Shown here piece by piece: positions 26,812 to 35,258 of a stretch of DNA of 64,000 nt. The notes under the pieces are model-generated. The model was given only the letters and a program-made list of their open reading frames with translations. It was not told the DNA's origin and did not search any database. The position numbers and the translations under genes are program-made. How positions within the stretch are numbered: position 1 is the stretch's first letter; the number at the start of each line of letters is the position of its first letter. The stretch is taken from NCBI GenBank assembly GCA_038530285.1, contig JBCBCY010000008.1:1-64000 (forward strand). Reading direction: 5' to 3'. This DNA comes from JASJAR01 sp038530285 (GTDB taxonomy: Bacteria; Pseudomonadota; Alphaproteobacteria; Rhodobacterales; Rhodobacteraceae).

Positions 26812-28068
26812 TCAGGCGATCAGTTTGCAATCTGAATAAGCGGAAATGGTGGCGTGAACGATGGCGCCTTCGATCTGGGCGGTGCTGAACTGAACCTCGG
26901 CGAATTGCTCGGTCCGGCCCATGGTTGGGCTTTCCATCAGGATGCTGTGCTGCGTGCCGACCTGTGCGGACGAATGGCGGGTAACGGCGTGTTCACCCGC
27001 GGCGCGCAGGCGCGCGGCCCTTGATTTTATCGTGGACCCATCGACCGCCGGCATTCGCGCTGCGGGCGTGCCGGGACGCGGCGAATAGGGAAAGACATGC
27101 AGCCACGTCAGGCCACAGTCTTCGACAAGTTTCAGCGAGTTTTCAAACATCGCTTCGGTTTCGGTCGGAAAGCCTGCGATGATGTCTGCGCCAAACGTGA
27201 TGTCGGGTCGCAGGCGGCGGGCGGTTTCGCAAAAGGCGACTGCGTCGTCTCGCAGATGGCGCCGTTTCATCCGCTTGAGGATCAAATCATCGCCTGATTG
27301 CAGCGACAAATGCAGGTGCGGCATGAAACGCGGCTCGGTCGCCAGAACCTCCATCAAGGCCTCATCGGCTTCGATGCTGTCGATTGAACTGATGCGCAGA
27401 CGCGGCAGGTCCGGCACGAGCTTTAGGATGCGTCGCACAAGATCGCCAAGGCGCGGGGTGCCTGGCAGGTCCGCGCCCCAGGACGTCATGTCGACCCCGG
27501 TCAGCACCACCTCGTTGAAGCCCCGGTCGCGCAGGCGTTTGATTTGGTCGACCACCACGCCCGCGGGCACGGACCGCGAATTGCCGCGTCCATAAGGAAT
27601 GATGCAAAACGTGCAGCGATGGTCGCAGCCGTTTTGCACCTGAACGTAGGCGCGCGAGCGGGTGCCGAAGCCGTCAATCAGGTGACCGGCGGTTTCGGTC
27701 ACGGACATGATGTCGTTGACCTGGACGCGTTCGGTGTCAGGCGTGAAGCCTGCAGCATTTACCCAGATTTCGGGCTGCATCTTCTCGGTGTTACCCAAGA
27801 CGAGGTCGACTTCCTCCATCGCGGCAAAGCGGTCGGGTTCGGTCTGGGCGGCACAACCCGTCACGATGATCCGGGCGTCGGGGTGCGTGCGGCGCAGACG
27901 CCGGATTTCGGCCCGCGCCTTGCGGACAGCTTCTGACGTTACCGCGCAGGTGTTCACGACCACCGCGTCGGACAGACCCGCCGATGCGGCCATTTCTTGC
28001 ATCGCGTGGGTTTCATAGGCATTGAGACGACAGCCGAAGTTTGAAAACACAGGCGCGCGGCGATCCAT
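26812..28068 (-). CDS. mtaB: tRNA N6-threonylcarbamoyladenosine methylthiotransferase
   Basis: Radical SAM enzyme that converts t6A37 of ANN-decoding tRNAs to ms2t6A. 418 residues. Seen: the N-terminal methylthiotransferase cluster Cys13, Cys41 and Cys72 (GCRLNAYET, NTCAVT, TGCAAQ), the radical SAM C-x3-C-x2-C (Cys148, Cys152, Cys155 in GCDHRCTFCIIPYGRG), and GADIIAGFPTE. The N-terminal GCRLNAYE is typical of the MtaB rather than MiaB branch. It is coupled to dapF by ATGA. Confidence 0.93.
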   Translation of the reverse strand: MDRRAPVFSNFGCRLNAYETHAMQEMAASAGLSDAVVVNTCAVTSEAVRKARAEIRRLRRTHPDARIIVTGCAAQTEPDRFAAMEEVDLVLGNTEKMQPEIWVNAAGFTPDTERVQVNDIMSVTETAGHLIDGFGTRSRAYVQVQNGCDHRCTFCIIPYGRGNSRSVPAGVVVDQIKRLRDRGFNEVVLTGVDMTSWGADLPGTPRLGDLVRRILKLVPDLPRLRISSIDSIEADEALMEVLATEPRFMPHLHLSLQSGDDLILKRMKRRHLRDDAVAFCETARRLRPDITFGADIIAGFPTETEAMFENSLKLVEDCGLTWLHVFPYSPRPGTPAARMPAVDGSTIKSRAARLRAAGEHAVTRHSSAQVGTQHSILMESPTMGRTEQFAEVQFSTAQIEGAIVHATISAYSDCKLIA

Positions 28069-28907
28069 CAGACGGCTCCCAGAAACTCAGCCGTGAGGGC
28101 GCCGGAAAACACATGGGCGGTGGGCCCAGTCATCCAGACGCCGTCATCGCGCCAATCAATGTTCAGTGTTCCGCCATCAAGGGTGACTGCGACGGGGCCT
28201 TCGACCAACCCGCGCCGGATTGCAGCCACCGCAGCGGCAGAGGCACAGGACCCTGACGCAAAGGTCACTCCGGTGCCGCGTTCCCAGACGCGTACGCGCA
28301 GCGCATCGGGGCCGGTGACCTGGACCAGTTCAACATTGGTGCGCTGCGGAAACAGCGGGTGCGTTTCAAACGCGACCCCTTGGGTTTCAAGGTCGGCCGC
28401 CTCGGCGTTGTCCACAAAGAAGGTGCAATGGGGGTTGCCCATGCTGGTGGCCACCGGGTCGCCGGGGATGGGCAAATGCAGGGTGTCTGCCTGTTCGGCC
28501 AGCGGGATGTCTTGCCATTCCAGAAGTGGAGGGCCGAGGTTGACGCGGGTCAGCCCGTTTCCGGCGTCTTCGGCCGCCAAAAGACCCCGCTCGGTGCGCA
28601 GGCTCAGGCCGGCGGAATTGGTTTCATCCATCAAGTATCGCGCAATGCAGCGCGTGGCATTGCCGCAGGTCGCTGATGCCGAGCCGTCGGCGTTTACAAA
28701 CCGCAGACGGGCCGCGGCGCCACCGTCATCAGCTTCGATCACTGCCAGCTGGTCAAACCCGACGCCAAAATGACGATCTGCAAGACGCCGCGCGAGATCA
28801 GGCGCGACTTCCACAGCAGAGGCGCGCGCATCAATCACCACAAAATCATTGCCAAGCCCGTGCATTTTCATGAAGGGCAGGCCGGCTGAGGCCCGGTTTT
28901 TCGTCAT
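28068..28907 (-). CDS. dapF: Diaminopimelate epimerase
   Basis: Converts LL- to meso-diaminopimelate for lysine and peptidoglycan. 279 residues. Seen: MHGLGNDFVVID at the N-terminus, the two catalytic cysteines Cys81 (ATCGNATRC) and Cys221 (GSCASAA), and GNPHCTFFV. The start is taken at 28907; Met13 (MKMHGLGNDF) would also give a plausible protein. dapF-mtaB order is known in alphaproteobacteria. Confidence 0.95.
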   Translation of the reverse strand: MTKNRASAGLPFMKMHGLGNDFVVIDARASAVEVAPDLARRLADRHFGVGFDQLAVIEADDGGAAARLRFVNADGSASATCGNATRCIARYLMDETNSAGLSLRTERGLLAAEDAGNGLTRVNLGPPLLEWQDIPLAEQADTLHLPIPGDPVATSMGNPHCTFFVDNAEAADLETQGVAFETHPLFPQRTNVELVQVTGPDALRVRVWERGTGVTFASGSCASAAAVAAIRRGLVEGPVAVTLDGGTLNIDWRDDGVWMTGPTAHVFSGALTAEFLGAV

Positions 28908-28952
28908 ACCGCGCCTATAGAGAAGTCGCCCGGCTTTGAGAAGGCGGTTTGA

Positions 28953-29522
28953 CTAGCGCAGGATATCCGTGGCCAGGCGCAGGGCCCGGGCGCGATCTGC
29001 GTCGATCAGCCAGAGTTCTCTGTGCGCGACCTGATAGGCCATTTCGTTGACGTTCCCCAACCCGCGTCGGCCCCAATAGGCCCGGTCCATCTCATACCCA
29101 AGCTCGGCGTCGCTGGCCGAATGCAGACCAAGGGTGCCAACCGATGAGATGACCCGATCGTCGCCTGCGATAAACACATCGACACAGGCTGAGTAGCATA
29201 GGGCAAGAACCACGGTGTCGATTCTGTTTTTGCTGACCACATCCCCGATCTGATGTGCCGCAAACAAATCCCCACCGACCGATTGCGCAATAACAAGCGA
29301 ATTGATGTCGGCGATCTGAACCATTCGCTGGAACGCGTAGGATGTTTCGGGGGTGATCCTGCCATCGAGGATCAAAACAAAGCCGTCGTCTCCGGCGGGC
29401 TCCAGAAAGAGCGATCCGCCAACGTGTTTTGCGCGATCGCTGACCAAAACACCGCTGGGCGCGGTGCTGGCACAGGCGGTCAGGCCAAAGAGTGTCAGAA
29501 GAGCAAGAATACGCAGCGTCAT
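28953..29522 (-). CDS. ClpP-like/COG3904-type lipoprotein
   Basis: 189 residues with a lipoprotein signal ending LTAC (lipidated Cys at about residue 17). The rest resembles the ClpP/crotonase-fold periplasmic proteins of COG3904: an early LILDGRITPETS strand-turn, SLVIAQSVGGDLFAAHQIGD, a putative nucleophile Ser in ALCYSACVDVFIAGDD, and LGLHSA, which would carry the catalytic His. Biochemical function of the family is not established. It lies between dapF and tRNA-Lys and is transcribed alone. Confidence 0.7.
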   Translation of the reverse strand: MTLRILALLTLFGLTACASTAPSGVLVSDRAKHVGGSLFLEPAGDDGFVLILDGRITPETSYAFQRMVQIADINSLVIAQSVGGDLFAAHQIGDVVSKNRIDTVVLALCYSACVDVFIAGDDRVISSVGTLGLHSASDAELGYEMDRAYWGRRGLGNVNEMAYQVAHRELWLIDADRARALRLATDILR

Positions 29523-29661
29523 GAAATCGGTCCTTTGAGTGTTCTGTTCGATAACGCTGTGACTTTGCGGCTCAACAATGTCGCAGGCGGGCTCATTTGG
29601 TGGCCATGGTATTCTCCCTTGACCAGAAGAATGCGCAGGTTTAATCCACCGCCTCGTGGTC

Positions 29662-29737
29662 GGGCCGTTAGCTCAGTTGGTAGAGCAACTGACTTTTAAT
29701 CAGTAGGTCGACGGTTCGAACCCGTCACGGCTCACCA
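29662..29737 (+). tRNA. tRNA-Lys (anticodon TTT)
   Basis: Complete cloverleaf of 76 bases with encoded CCA. Acceptor stem GGGCCGT pairs with ACGGCTC (one G-U), D-arm GCTCAGTTGGTAGAGC, anticodon loop CTTTTAA within ACTGA/TCAGT, T-arm with GGTTCGAAC. The anticodon TTT reads AAA/AAG, hence lysine. Confidence 0.97.
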
Positions 29738-29797
29738 CCACGCTCCTTTCAATATGTCAGATGTTCCCATGGGCGCGCTCGGTTTTGCGCCTTGAGG

Positions 29798-31156
29798 TTA
29801 TGTGATTGGCAAGGTTACGTCCGCTCGCAGCCCAGGTGACATGGGTGCCAAAGAAAGCTTGCCGCCATGGGCGCGCGCGACCGCGTCGACAATCGACACC
29901 CCCAGACCGCTGCCGGAGGTCGGTGCGACGAGCTCAAACCGTTTAAACGCGCGGGGCACGTCGGCGTCTGACATGCCAGAGCCATTGTCGGTCACCGTCA
30001 AGCGCAGCCCGGTTTGGGCGCGCCAGCACTTGATTGCGATCTTGGACAGACCCGGCCCGCCGTGTTGCAAGGCATTTTGAAAGAGGTTGCGCAACGCTTC
30101 GCGCAGCATGGTTTCGTCGCCTTTGATCTGCAGTCCCGGCTCGATCTCGCAAAGCATCTCAACACTGTCGGGCAGATCGCCTTCCATTTCGGACACCCAG
30201 CGTTCCAATTTGTCCGACAGCGCAAATTCGGCATGGATGGCGCCGGGGCTCAGCGCTTTGGCGCGTTCCAACAACAGAAGCTTCTGGCTGAGTTCTGAGG
30301 TATCCCGCACCGCGTCCAGAAGGTCTTTTGACCTCCGTTTCGCCTCGTCGGGCGTCGGGGCGGCGTCAACAGCTTCGGCCAGGGACAGGACCCCGGCGAT
30401 GGGATTGCGCAATTGATGCGCCGCGTTTGAGATAAACTCGGCCTGGGCGGCCATGCTTTGGCCCAGCTGGCCGAAAAGCGAGTTCAGACGTTCGACAATG
30501 CCTGTTACCTCGACAGGGACATTGCGGCGGATCACGCCCAGATCGTCACTGTTGCGCCGTGCGATGGCATCTTCAAGGTCGTTGAGCGGTTGCAGCCCGT
30601 AGCGCACGCCAAACCAGACCACAAAGCCCACGGTCGCCACCAAAAGCGAGATCACCGCGAGCGTGCCTTGGACCAGTTCACGCACTGCGACGGATAAATC
30701 GCTTTGGTTCTGCCAGACCGTGACGGTGAATTCGCCGTTGATCCCATCAAGCTGCATCATGTCGGTAAACCGAACCGCTCGAACGGTACGGCTTTGGTGC
30801 ACGCCTTCGAAAACCTGCTGGCCCGAAACGCTGACGGCAGGCGCATCGGTGGGCACCGGTGGGGTCGCATAGCCGGTGACAAACACCCCGTCGGGGGCAA
30901 ACACGTGGTAAAAGAGAGGCCCTGATGTGCTGCTTGACAAAAGCGAGCTGGTCGCTGGCGACAAGGCGTCACCGCCCGAAAGTGCGACGTCGCGCGACAC
31001 GGCAAGAGCCGCTGTCAGCAAGGCTCGGTCAAATCTGTCTTCGGCACGCGTGCGGGCGTCAGAAACCGCCCAGACGCCCACGGCAAGGGCAATCAGGATC
31101 AGCGGTGTCAGGATAATCGCCGTGAGCCGCGCCCTAAGCGACAGCGCGCCCTTCAT
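29798..31156 (-). CDS. tctE: Sensor histidine kinase, TctE-like
   Basis: 452 residues. Seen: membrane helices at about 11-31 and 165-188 around a periplasmic sensor part, a short HAMP-like linker, the phosphorylation motif with His247 in NAAHQLRNP, and an ATP-binding domain with N-box LRNLFQNALQHGG, and DNGSGMSDAD, and GSGLGVSIV. The short periplasmic region is of the two-component TctE type. The start overlaps the tctD stop by ATGA. Divergence from tctC indicates it senses a carboxylate or the loaded TctC. Confidence 0.88.
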   Translation of the reverse strand: MKGALSLRARLTAIILTPLILIALAVGVWAVSDARTRAEDRFDRALLTAALAVSRDVALSGGDALSPATSSLLSSSTSGPLFYHVFAPDGVFVTGYATPPVPTDAPAVSVSGQQVFEGVHQSRTVRAVRFTDMMQLDGINGEFTVTVWQNQSDLSVAVRELVQGTLAVISLLVATVGFVVWFGVRYGLQPLNDLEDAIARRNSDDLGVIRRNVPVEVTGIVERLNSLFGQLGQSMAAQAEFISNAAHQLRNPIAGVLSLAEAVDAAPTPDEAKRRSKDLLDAVRDTSELSQKLLLLERAKALSPGAIHAEFALSDKLERWVSEMEGDLPDSVEMLCEIEPGLQIKGDETMLREALRNLFQNALQHGGPGLSKIAIKCWRAQTGLRLTVTDNGSGMSDADVPRAFKRFELVAPTSGSGLGVSIVDAVARAHGGKLSLAPMSPGLRADVTLPIT

Positions 31157-31821
31157 TCTTCGACCCCAAGTGCGTAGCCAATACCCCGGATGACGCGAAT
31201 GGTGATGCCATGCGATGAGAGCCGCTTGCGCAGGCGCGAGACATAAACCTCGATCACCTTGTCGTCTGTTTCGCTTCCGGCCCCATAAAGCTGATCGAGA
31301 AGACTGGTTTTGGACACGGGGCTGCCGCCTGCTTCGGCCAGAGCGGCAAGCAGCAACACTTCGCGGCGCGGTAGGTCGAGCATCGTGGCCCCGTGGCTTA
31401 GGGTTGGGCCGGCAAGATCAAGTGTCAGCGGCCCGATGTCATGGGTCTGGCGGACCCGGTCGGGTTTGCGTCGCCCAAGGGCGCGGACACGCGCTGCCAA
31501 CTCCTCCATCGCGAAAGGCTTTACAAGGTAGTCATCCGCGCCAAGGTCGAGGCCCTTGACCCGGTCTTCGGTGCTGGCGCGCGCGGTCAACAAGATGACC
31601 GGTCTCGCGTCGCCGCGTTTGCGCAGATTTTCGAGCACCTGCAGCCCGCTGAGCCCGGGCAGGTTGATGTCGAGGATCACCAGATCGCCGCCTTCCTGTG
31701 CCAAGAAGGCATCAGCCGCATCGCCGTCTTCAAGGGCATCCACGGCATGGCCTTCGTCGACCAGGCAATAGGTGATGCCTTTTCTCAATCCGGCGTTGTC
31801 TTCCACAAGCGCAATTCGCAT
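31153..31821 (-). CDS. tctD: OmpR-family response regulator, TctD-like
   Basis: 222 residues from ATG 31821. Seen: receiver domain with Asp8 and Asp9 region (VEDN), phosphoacceptor Asp51 in ILDINLPG, Lys101 in LVKPF; then a winged-helix domain (about 125-220) with KVIEVYVSRLRKRL and GIGYALG. It is coupled to tctE by ATGA. A perfect 9-base inverted repeat covers its start codon, and no good Shine-Dalgarno is visible, which suggests translational or autogenous control. Confidence 0.9.
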   Translation of the reverse strand: MRIALVEDNAGLRKGITYCLVDEGHAVDALEDGDAADAFLAQEGGDLVILDINLPGLSGLQVLENLRKRGDARPVILLTARASTEDRVKGLDLGADDYLVKPFAMEELAARVRALGRRKPDRVRQTHDIGPLTLDLAGPTLSHGATMLDLPRREVLLLAALAEAGGSPVSKTSLLDQLYGAGSETDDKVIEVYVSRLRKRLSSHGITIRVIRGIGYALGVEE

Positions 31822-31855
31822 GAAGCATGTTTTTTCGGCAATGAAGGCTTCATGC
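31818..31855. promoter_or_regulatory. 9-base inverted repeat over the tctD start, tctDE/tctC divergent region
   Basis: GCATGAAGC at 31818-31826 (containing the tctD start codon on the minus strand) and GCTTCATGC at 31847-31855, 20 bases apart. In tctD mRNA the two would close a hairpin over the AUG; as DNA it may be a response-regulator site. Confidence 0.45.
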
Positions 31856-31950
31856 AAGCTTTCTCGGTCATAATGGCTGTGGACCTGTGGGAAAGACTGC
31901 GGGCGAATTTTGGCCGGGGGCAGGTTGTCGCCGGCAAATGGGAGGAAGAA

Positions 31951-33060
31951 ATGACACTTACAAAAACCACGCGCCGCGTGGCGCTTGGCCTGTGCGCGGC
32001 AGCAGCATCTACGTTTGCGACCGGCGCTGTTGCAGGCGGGCATGGCATCGACCTTGAAGGCAAGACGGTCGAATGGATCATTCCGTTTTCGGAAACCGGC
32101 GGGTCGGCCAAATGGGCCAACTTCTATGCACCTCTTTTGTCGGAAGCCCTGCCGGGTGAGCCGACAGTTGTTGTGAAGTTCATGCCGGGGGCGGGGTCCA
32201 CGAAGGGCGCCAACTGGTTCCAGGAGCAATCTTATGACGACGGCACGCTGATTTTCGGCTCGTCGGGGTCCACGCAGTTCCCTTACCTTCTGGGCGATCC
32301 GCGGGTGCGCTATGAGTACGGCGACTGGAACGTCGTGCTGGCATCCGGCACCGGTGGGGTGGCTTATCTTCCGCCTGATCTGGCCGGCATGATGAACGGC
32401 ATGGATGCCACCGCTTTGCAGGGCACCGATTTCATCTATGGCAGCCAGGGGGCGACGCGCCTTGACCTTGTCCCGCTTCTGGCCTGGGAAATGCTGGGTC
32501 TGAACGTCGAGCCTGTCTTTGGTATCAAAGGTCGCGGCGATGGCCGTTTGATGTTTGAACGCGGCGAAGCCAACATCGATTACCAGACCTCATCGAGCTA
32601 TCTGGGCGGTGTCGTGCCGCTGGTCGAATCTGGCGATGCCGTGCCGATGATGTCCTGGGGTGCGCTGGACGCAGATGGCAACATCGTGCGTGACCCGACC
32701 TTCCCCGACATGCCGACGTTCAAGGAAGTCTGCGATGCAACACCGGGCTGCGAAACCTCCGGCACCCAGTGGGATGCTTGGAAAGCCTTCTTCGTGGCCG
32801 GTTTCCCTGCCCAGAAGATGGTGTTCCTGCCTGCCGGTGCATCGGCCGATGCGATGGTGACTTACACCAAAGCCTTTGAGGCTGTGAAAGCGCGCGCTGA
32901 CTTTGCCGAAATCTCGGCCGCGCGTCTGGGCGTTTACCCACAGATGACCGGGGATGCGGCCGCAGGTGCCAAAGCCTCTGCCACCCAGGTGCCCGATGAC
33001 GCCAAGACATTCGTCACCGATTGGCTGAAAGAGCGCTATGGCGTCTCGCTTGACGGCTAA
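31951..33060 (+). CDS. tctC: Tripartite tricarboxylate transporter substrate-binding protein (TctC/Bug)
   Basis: 369 residues from ATG 31951 with GGGAGGAAG upstream. Signal peptide at about residues 1-29 (VALGLCAAAASTFATGAVA-GG). Seen: the Bug-fold entry KTVEWIIPFSETGGSAKWANF, carrying the place of the usual carboxylate-binding loop, and PGAGSTKGANW (both given in part). It is somewhat longer than typical Bug proteins and has a CDATPGC cysteine pair. It binds a carboxylated solute in the periplasm and delivers it to the TctA-B permease downstream. Divergent from tctDE. Confidence 0.88.
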   Translation: MTLTKTTRRVALGLCAAAASTFATGAVAGGHGIDLEGKTVEWIIPFSETGGSAKWANFYAPLLSEALPGEPTVVVKFMPGAGSTKGANWFQEQSYDDGTLIFGSSGSTQFPYLLGDPRVRYEYGDWNVVLASGTGGVAYLPPDLAGMMNGMDATALQGTDFIYGSQGATRLDLVPLLAWEMLGLNVEPVFGIKGRGDGRLMFERGEANIDYQTSSSYLGGVVPLVESGDAVPMMSWGALDADGNIVRDPTFPDMPTFKEVCDATPGCETSGTQWDAWKAFFVAGFPAQKMVFLPAGASADAMVTYTKAFEAVKARADFAEISAARLGVYPQMTGDAAAGAKASATQVPDDAKTFVTDWLKERYGVSLDG

Positions 33061-33076
33061 GGCCTAAAGCATGTGC

Positions 33077-33100
33077 GGGGGCGGGCCTTGGCTTGCCCCC
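33077..33100 (+). promoter_or_regulatory. Stable hairpin between tctC and tctA
   Basis: GGGGGCGGGCC (33077-33087) pairs with GGCTTGCCCCC (33090-33100), with two G-U pairs, and no U-run follows. A hairpin after a binding-protein gene suits retained upstream mRNA or partial termination, giving more TctC than permease. Confidence 0.6.
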
Positions 33101-33148
33101 GATTGCCCGCGCCAACCGGGTTGACGGCTTTCCAAAAAGGCGACCGAT

Positions 33149-35176
33149 ATGGATATTCTGAGCACTGCTCTTCCAGCGTTAAGCGACGCCTGGGGTCTGA
33201 TCCTGCAACCCATCGTGTTGGGCTATCTGGTGCTTGGCGTTCTGATGGGCCTGTGCATCGGGGTGTTTCCGGGCCTCGGCGGGATTGCCGGGCTGTCCCT
33301 TTTGTTGCCGTTCATGTTTGGGATGGATCCTGTTCTGGGCCTTGCGCTGATGATCGGGATGGTTGCGGTGGTGCCCACGTCGGACACATTCGCCAGTGTG
33401 TTGATGGGCATTCCCGGCTCGTCCGCCAGTCAGGCCACGGTGCTTGACGGGTTTCCGATGGCCAAGAAGGGGCAGGCGGCGCGTGCGCTGTCGGCGGCAT
33501 TTGCGTCTTCGTTGTTCGGCGGGCTCTTGGGGGCGGCGTTTCTGACGGTGTTTATCCTGATCGCGCGGCCCATTGTCCTGGAATTCCGCACGCCTGAATT
33601 GTTGATGATCACCATCTTCGGGCTGTCGATGGTGGGTATCTTGGCGGGCCGCGTGCCACTGAAGGGGCTCGTCGCGGCGGGCCTGGGCATGATGATCGGC
33701 ACGATTGGTGAGGGCGACAGTGCGGGCGAATTGCGCATGGCGACATACGACATGCCCTATCTGGTGGACGGGTTGAAGCTGGTGATCGTCGGCCTTGGCA
33801 TCTTCGCCATCCCTGAGATCGTGGCATTGCTGCGTCAGGACCGCGCCATTGCTGACCGCAAGCCATTGGGCGGGGGCTGGTCGGCTGGCGTGCGCGATTG
33901 GTGGGCCAACAAATGGCTTTCGATGCGCTGTTCGATCATCGGCGTGATCGTCGGTGTTATCCCCGGCCTCGGTGGCTCGGTTGTCGACTGGATCGCCTAT
34001 GGCCACGCGGTGCAATCGACCAAAGACAAGTCAAATTTCGGCTCGGGCGAGGTGCGCGGCGTGATTGGGCCTGAAAGCTCGAACAACGCCAAGGAAGGCG
34101 GCGGACTGGTGCCGACGTTGTTGTTCGGCATTCCCGGCTCAGGCTCGATGGCGATCTTTATCGGCGCGATTGCTCTGCTAGGGTCCGGCAGCATCGAAGT
34201 TGGGCCTTCGATGCTGAAAAATAACCTTGATATCACCTATGCCATCGTCTGGCTTCTGGCGCTGGCGAACGTGGTGGGCACACTGATATGTATCGCGGCG
34301 TCAGGGGGCATCGCGCGGCTGACGACGATCCCGTTCAGTCTGCTGGCGCCATTTTTGTTCATGATCATCAGCTTTGCAGCCTTCCAATCGGGCCAAAACC
34401 TGATGGATCTGGTGGCGCTGTTCGCGATTGGCTTTCTGGGCATCATGATGCGCAGGTTCGACTGGTCGCGGCCTGCGTTCCTGATCGGCTTTGTGCTTTC
34501 GAACCCGGCTGAGACCTATGCCAACCAGGCCGTACAAATCGCGCAATCGCGGTTTCGGCGCGGCTTTGAAGAGGGGATCGATTACATCTTTTCACCCATC
34601 GTGATCGTGCTGATCATCATCACGCTGGTGTCCGTCGTCGTTGGACTGCGGCAATCAAAAACCATCCAGGCGGAAGGCGCGGTGGAAGCGGGCACCAAAC
34701 GCGCGCCGCTGGTGTTCCTGCTGGTGATCCTGGCCTATCTTGTCGTGGCCTTCACCAATGCCGCGATGATCCCCGACTACGCCGCCGCCGACCGGGTGTT
34801 TCCACGCTTTGTCGCCGGTGTGTCGATCCTTGGCGCGGTGATTTTGCTGGTGCAAATGATGCTTCGCGATGAAACGTCACCGATCTTCGCTGACCGCGAG
34901 GCTGAGGAGGCCGGGACCACCAGCCATAGCCTTTGGGGCACGCTGGCGTGGTTTGCAGGGCTTTTTGTGCTGACGGCGCTTTTGGGGTTCATCCTTGCCC
35001 TGGCGATCTTCCTGTTCGCCTTCATTCACCTGCGGGCGGGCCGCAGCCTTGGCTTCGCAGCGCTTTACACGGCGGCGGGCATTGCCTTCATGTGTCTGAT
35101 GGCGGGGCTCTTAAACCGCGACTTCCCGCCAGGGATGCTCCAGTCGTTTGTTGACCTGCCGTGGCCCCTGACATGA
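33149..35176 (+). CDS. tctA: Tripartite tricarboxylate transporter permease, TctA with C-terminal TctB-like domain
   Basis: 675 residues. The first ~500 form TctA (about eleven membrane helices; IGVFPGLGGIAG at about 30-41 and a second GVIPGLGGSVVDW, the paired signature of the family, plus MGIPGSSASQATVLDGFPMA, given in part). Residues about 515-675 add four membrane helices resembling TctB (VFPRFVAGVSILGAV, ALLGFILALAIFLF). No separate tctB lies in the window, so the small subunit is probably fused. This is a secondary carboxylate importer working with TctC. Confidence 0.85.
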   Translation: MDILSTALPALSDAWGLILQPIVLGYLVLGVLMGLCIGVFPGLGGIAGLSLLLPFMFGMDPVLGLALMIGMVAVVPTSDTFASVLMGIPGSSASQATVLDGFPMAKKGQAARALSAAFASSLFGGLLGAAFLTVFILIARPIVLEFRTPELLMITIFGLSMVGILAGRVPLKGLVAAGLGMMIGTIGEGDSAGELRMATYDMPYLVDGLKLVIVGLGIFAIPEIVALLRQDRAIADRKPLGGGWSAGVRDWWANKWLSMRCSIIGVIVGVIPGLGGSVVDWIAYGHAVQSTKDKSNFGSGEVRGVIGPESSNNAKEGGGLVPTLLFGIPGSGSMAIFIGAIALLGSGSIEVGPSMLKNNLDITYAIVWLLALANVVGTLICIAASGGIARLTTIPFSLLAPFLFMIISFAAFQSGQNLMDLVALFAIGFLGIMMRRFDWSRPAFLIGFVLSNPAETYANQAVQIAQSRFRRGFEEGIDYIFSPIVIVLIIITLVSVVVGLRQSKTIQAEGAVEAGTKRAPLVFLLVILAYLVVAFTNAAMIPDYAAADRVFPRFVAGVSILGAVILLVQMMLRDETSPIFADREAEEAGTTSHSLWGTLAWFAGLFVLTALLGFILALAIFLFAFIHLRAGRSLGFAALYTAAGIAFMCLMAGLLNRDFPPGMLQSFVDLPWPLT

Positions 35177-35181
35177 CGGTT

Positions 35182-35208
35182 TCATTGGCCCGAAAATACC
35201 TCAGGGGG
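35182..35208 (-). repeat. Short extragenic repeat, copy 2
   Basis: Read on the minus strand: CCCCCTGAGGTATTTTCGG then GCCAATGA. It resembles the sequence at 4145-4170 (CCCCC, GAG, TATTTT, GGCCA and ATGA in the same order). Lies between tctA and the PrpF-type gene. Confidence 0.5.
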
Positions 35209-35258
35209 TGCGGGGGACAGCGTCGCCCGCGTGTGGCGACACCGCAGGTGGCGCAACC

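Noticed and set aside
29662..29737. tRNA-Lys as an integration site of a genomic island holding the tct genes
   Set aside because: No integrase, no repeated tRNA 3' end at the far side, and base composition is like the neighbours.
33179..34015. A 278-codon minus-strand frame inside tctA
   Set aside because: Gln/His/Arg-rich translation antisense to a membrane protein; no ribosome-binding site.
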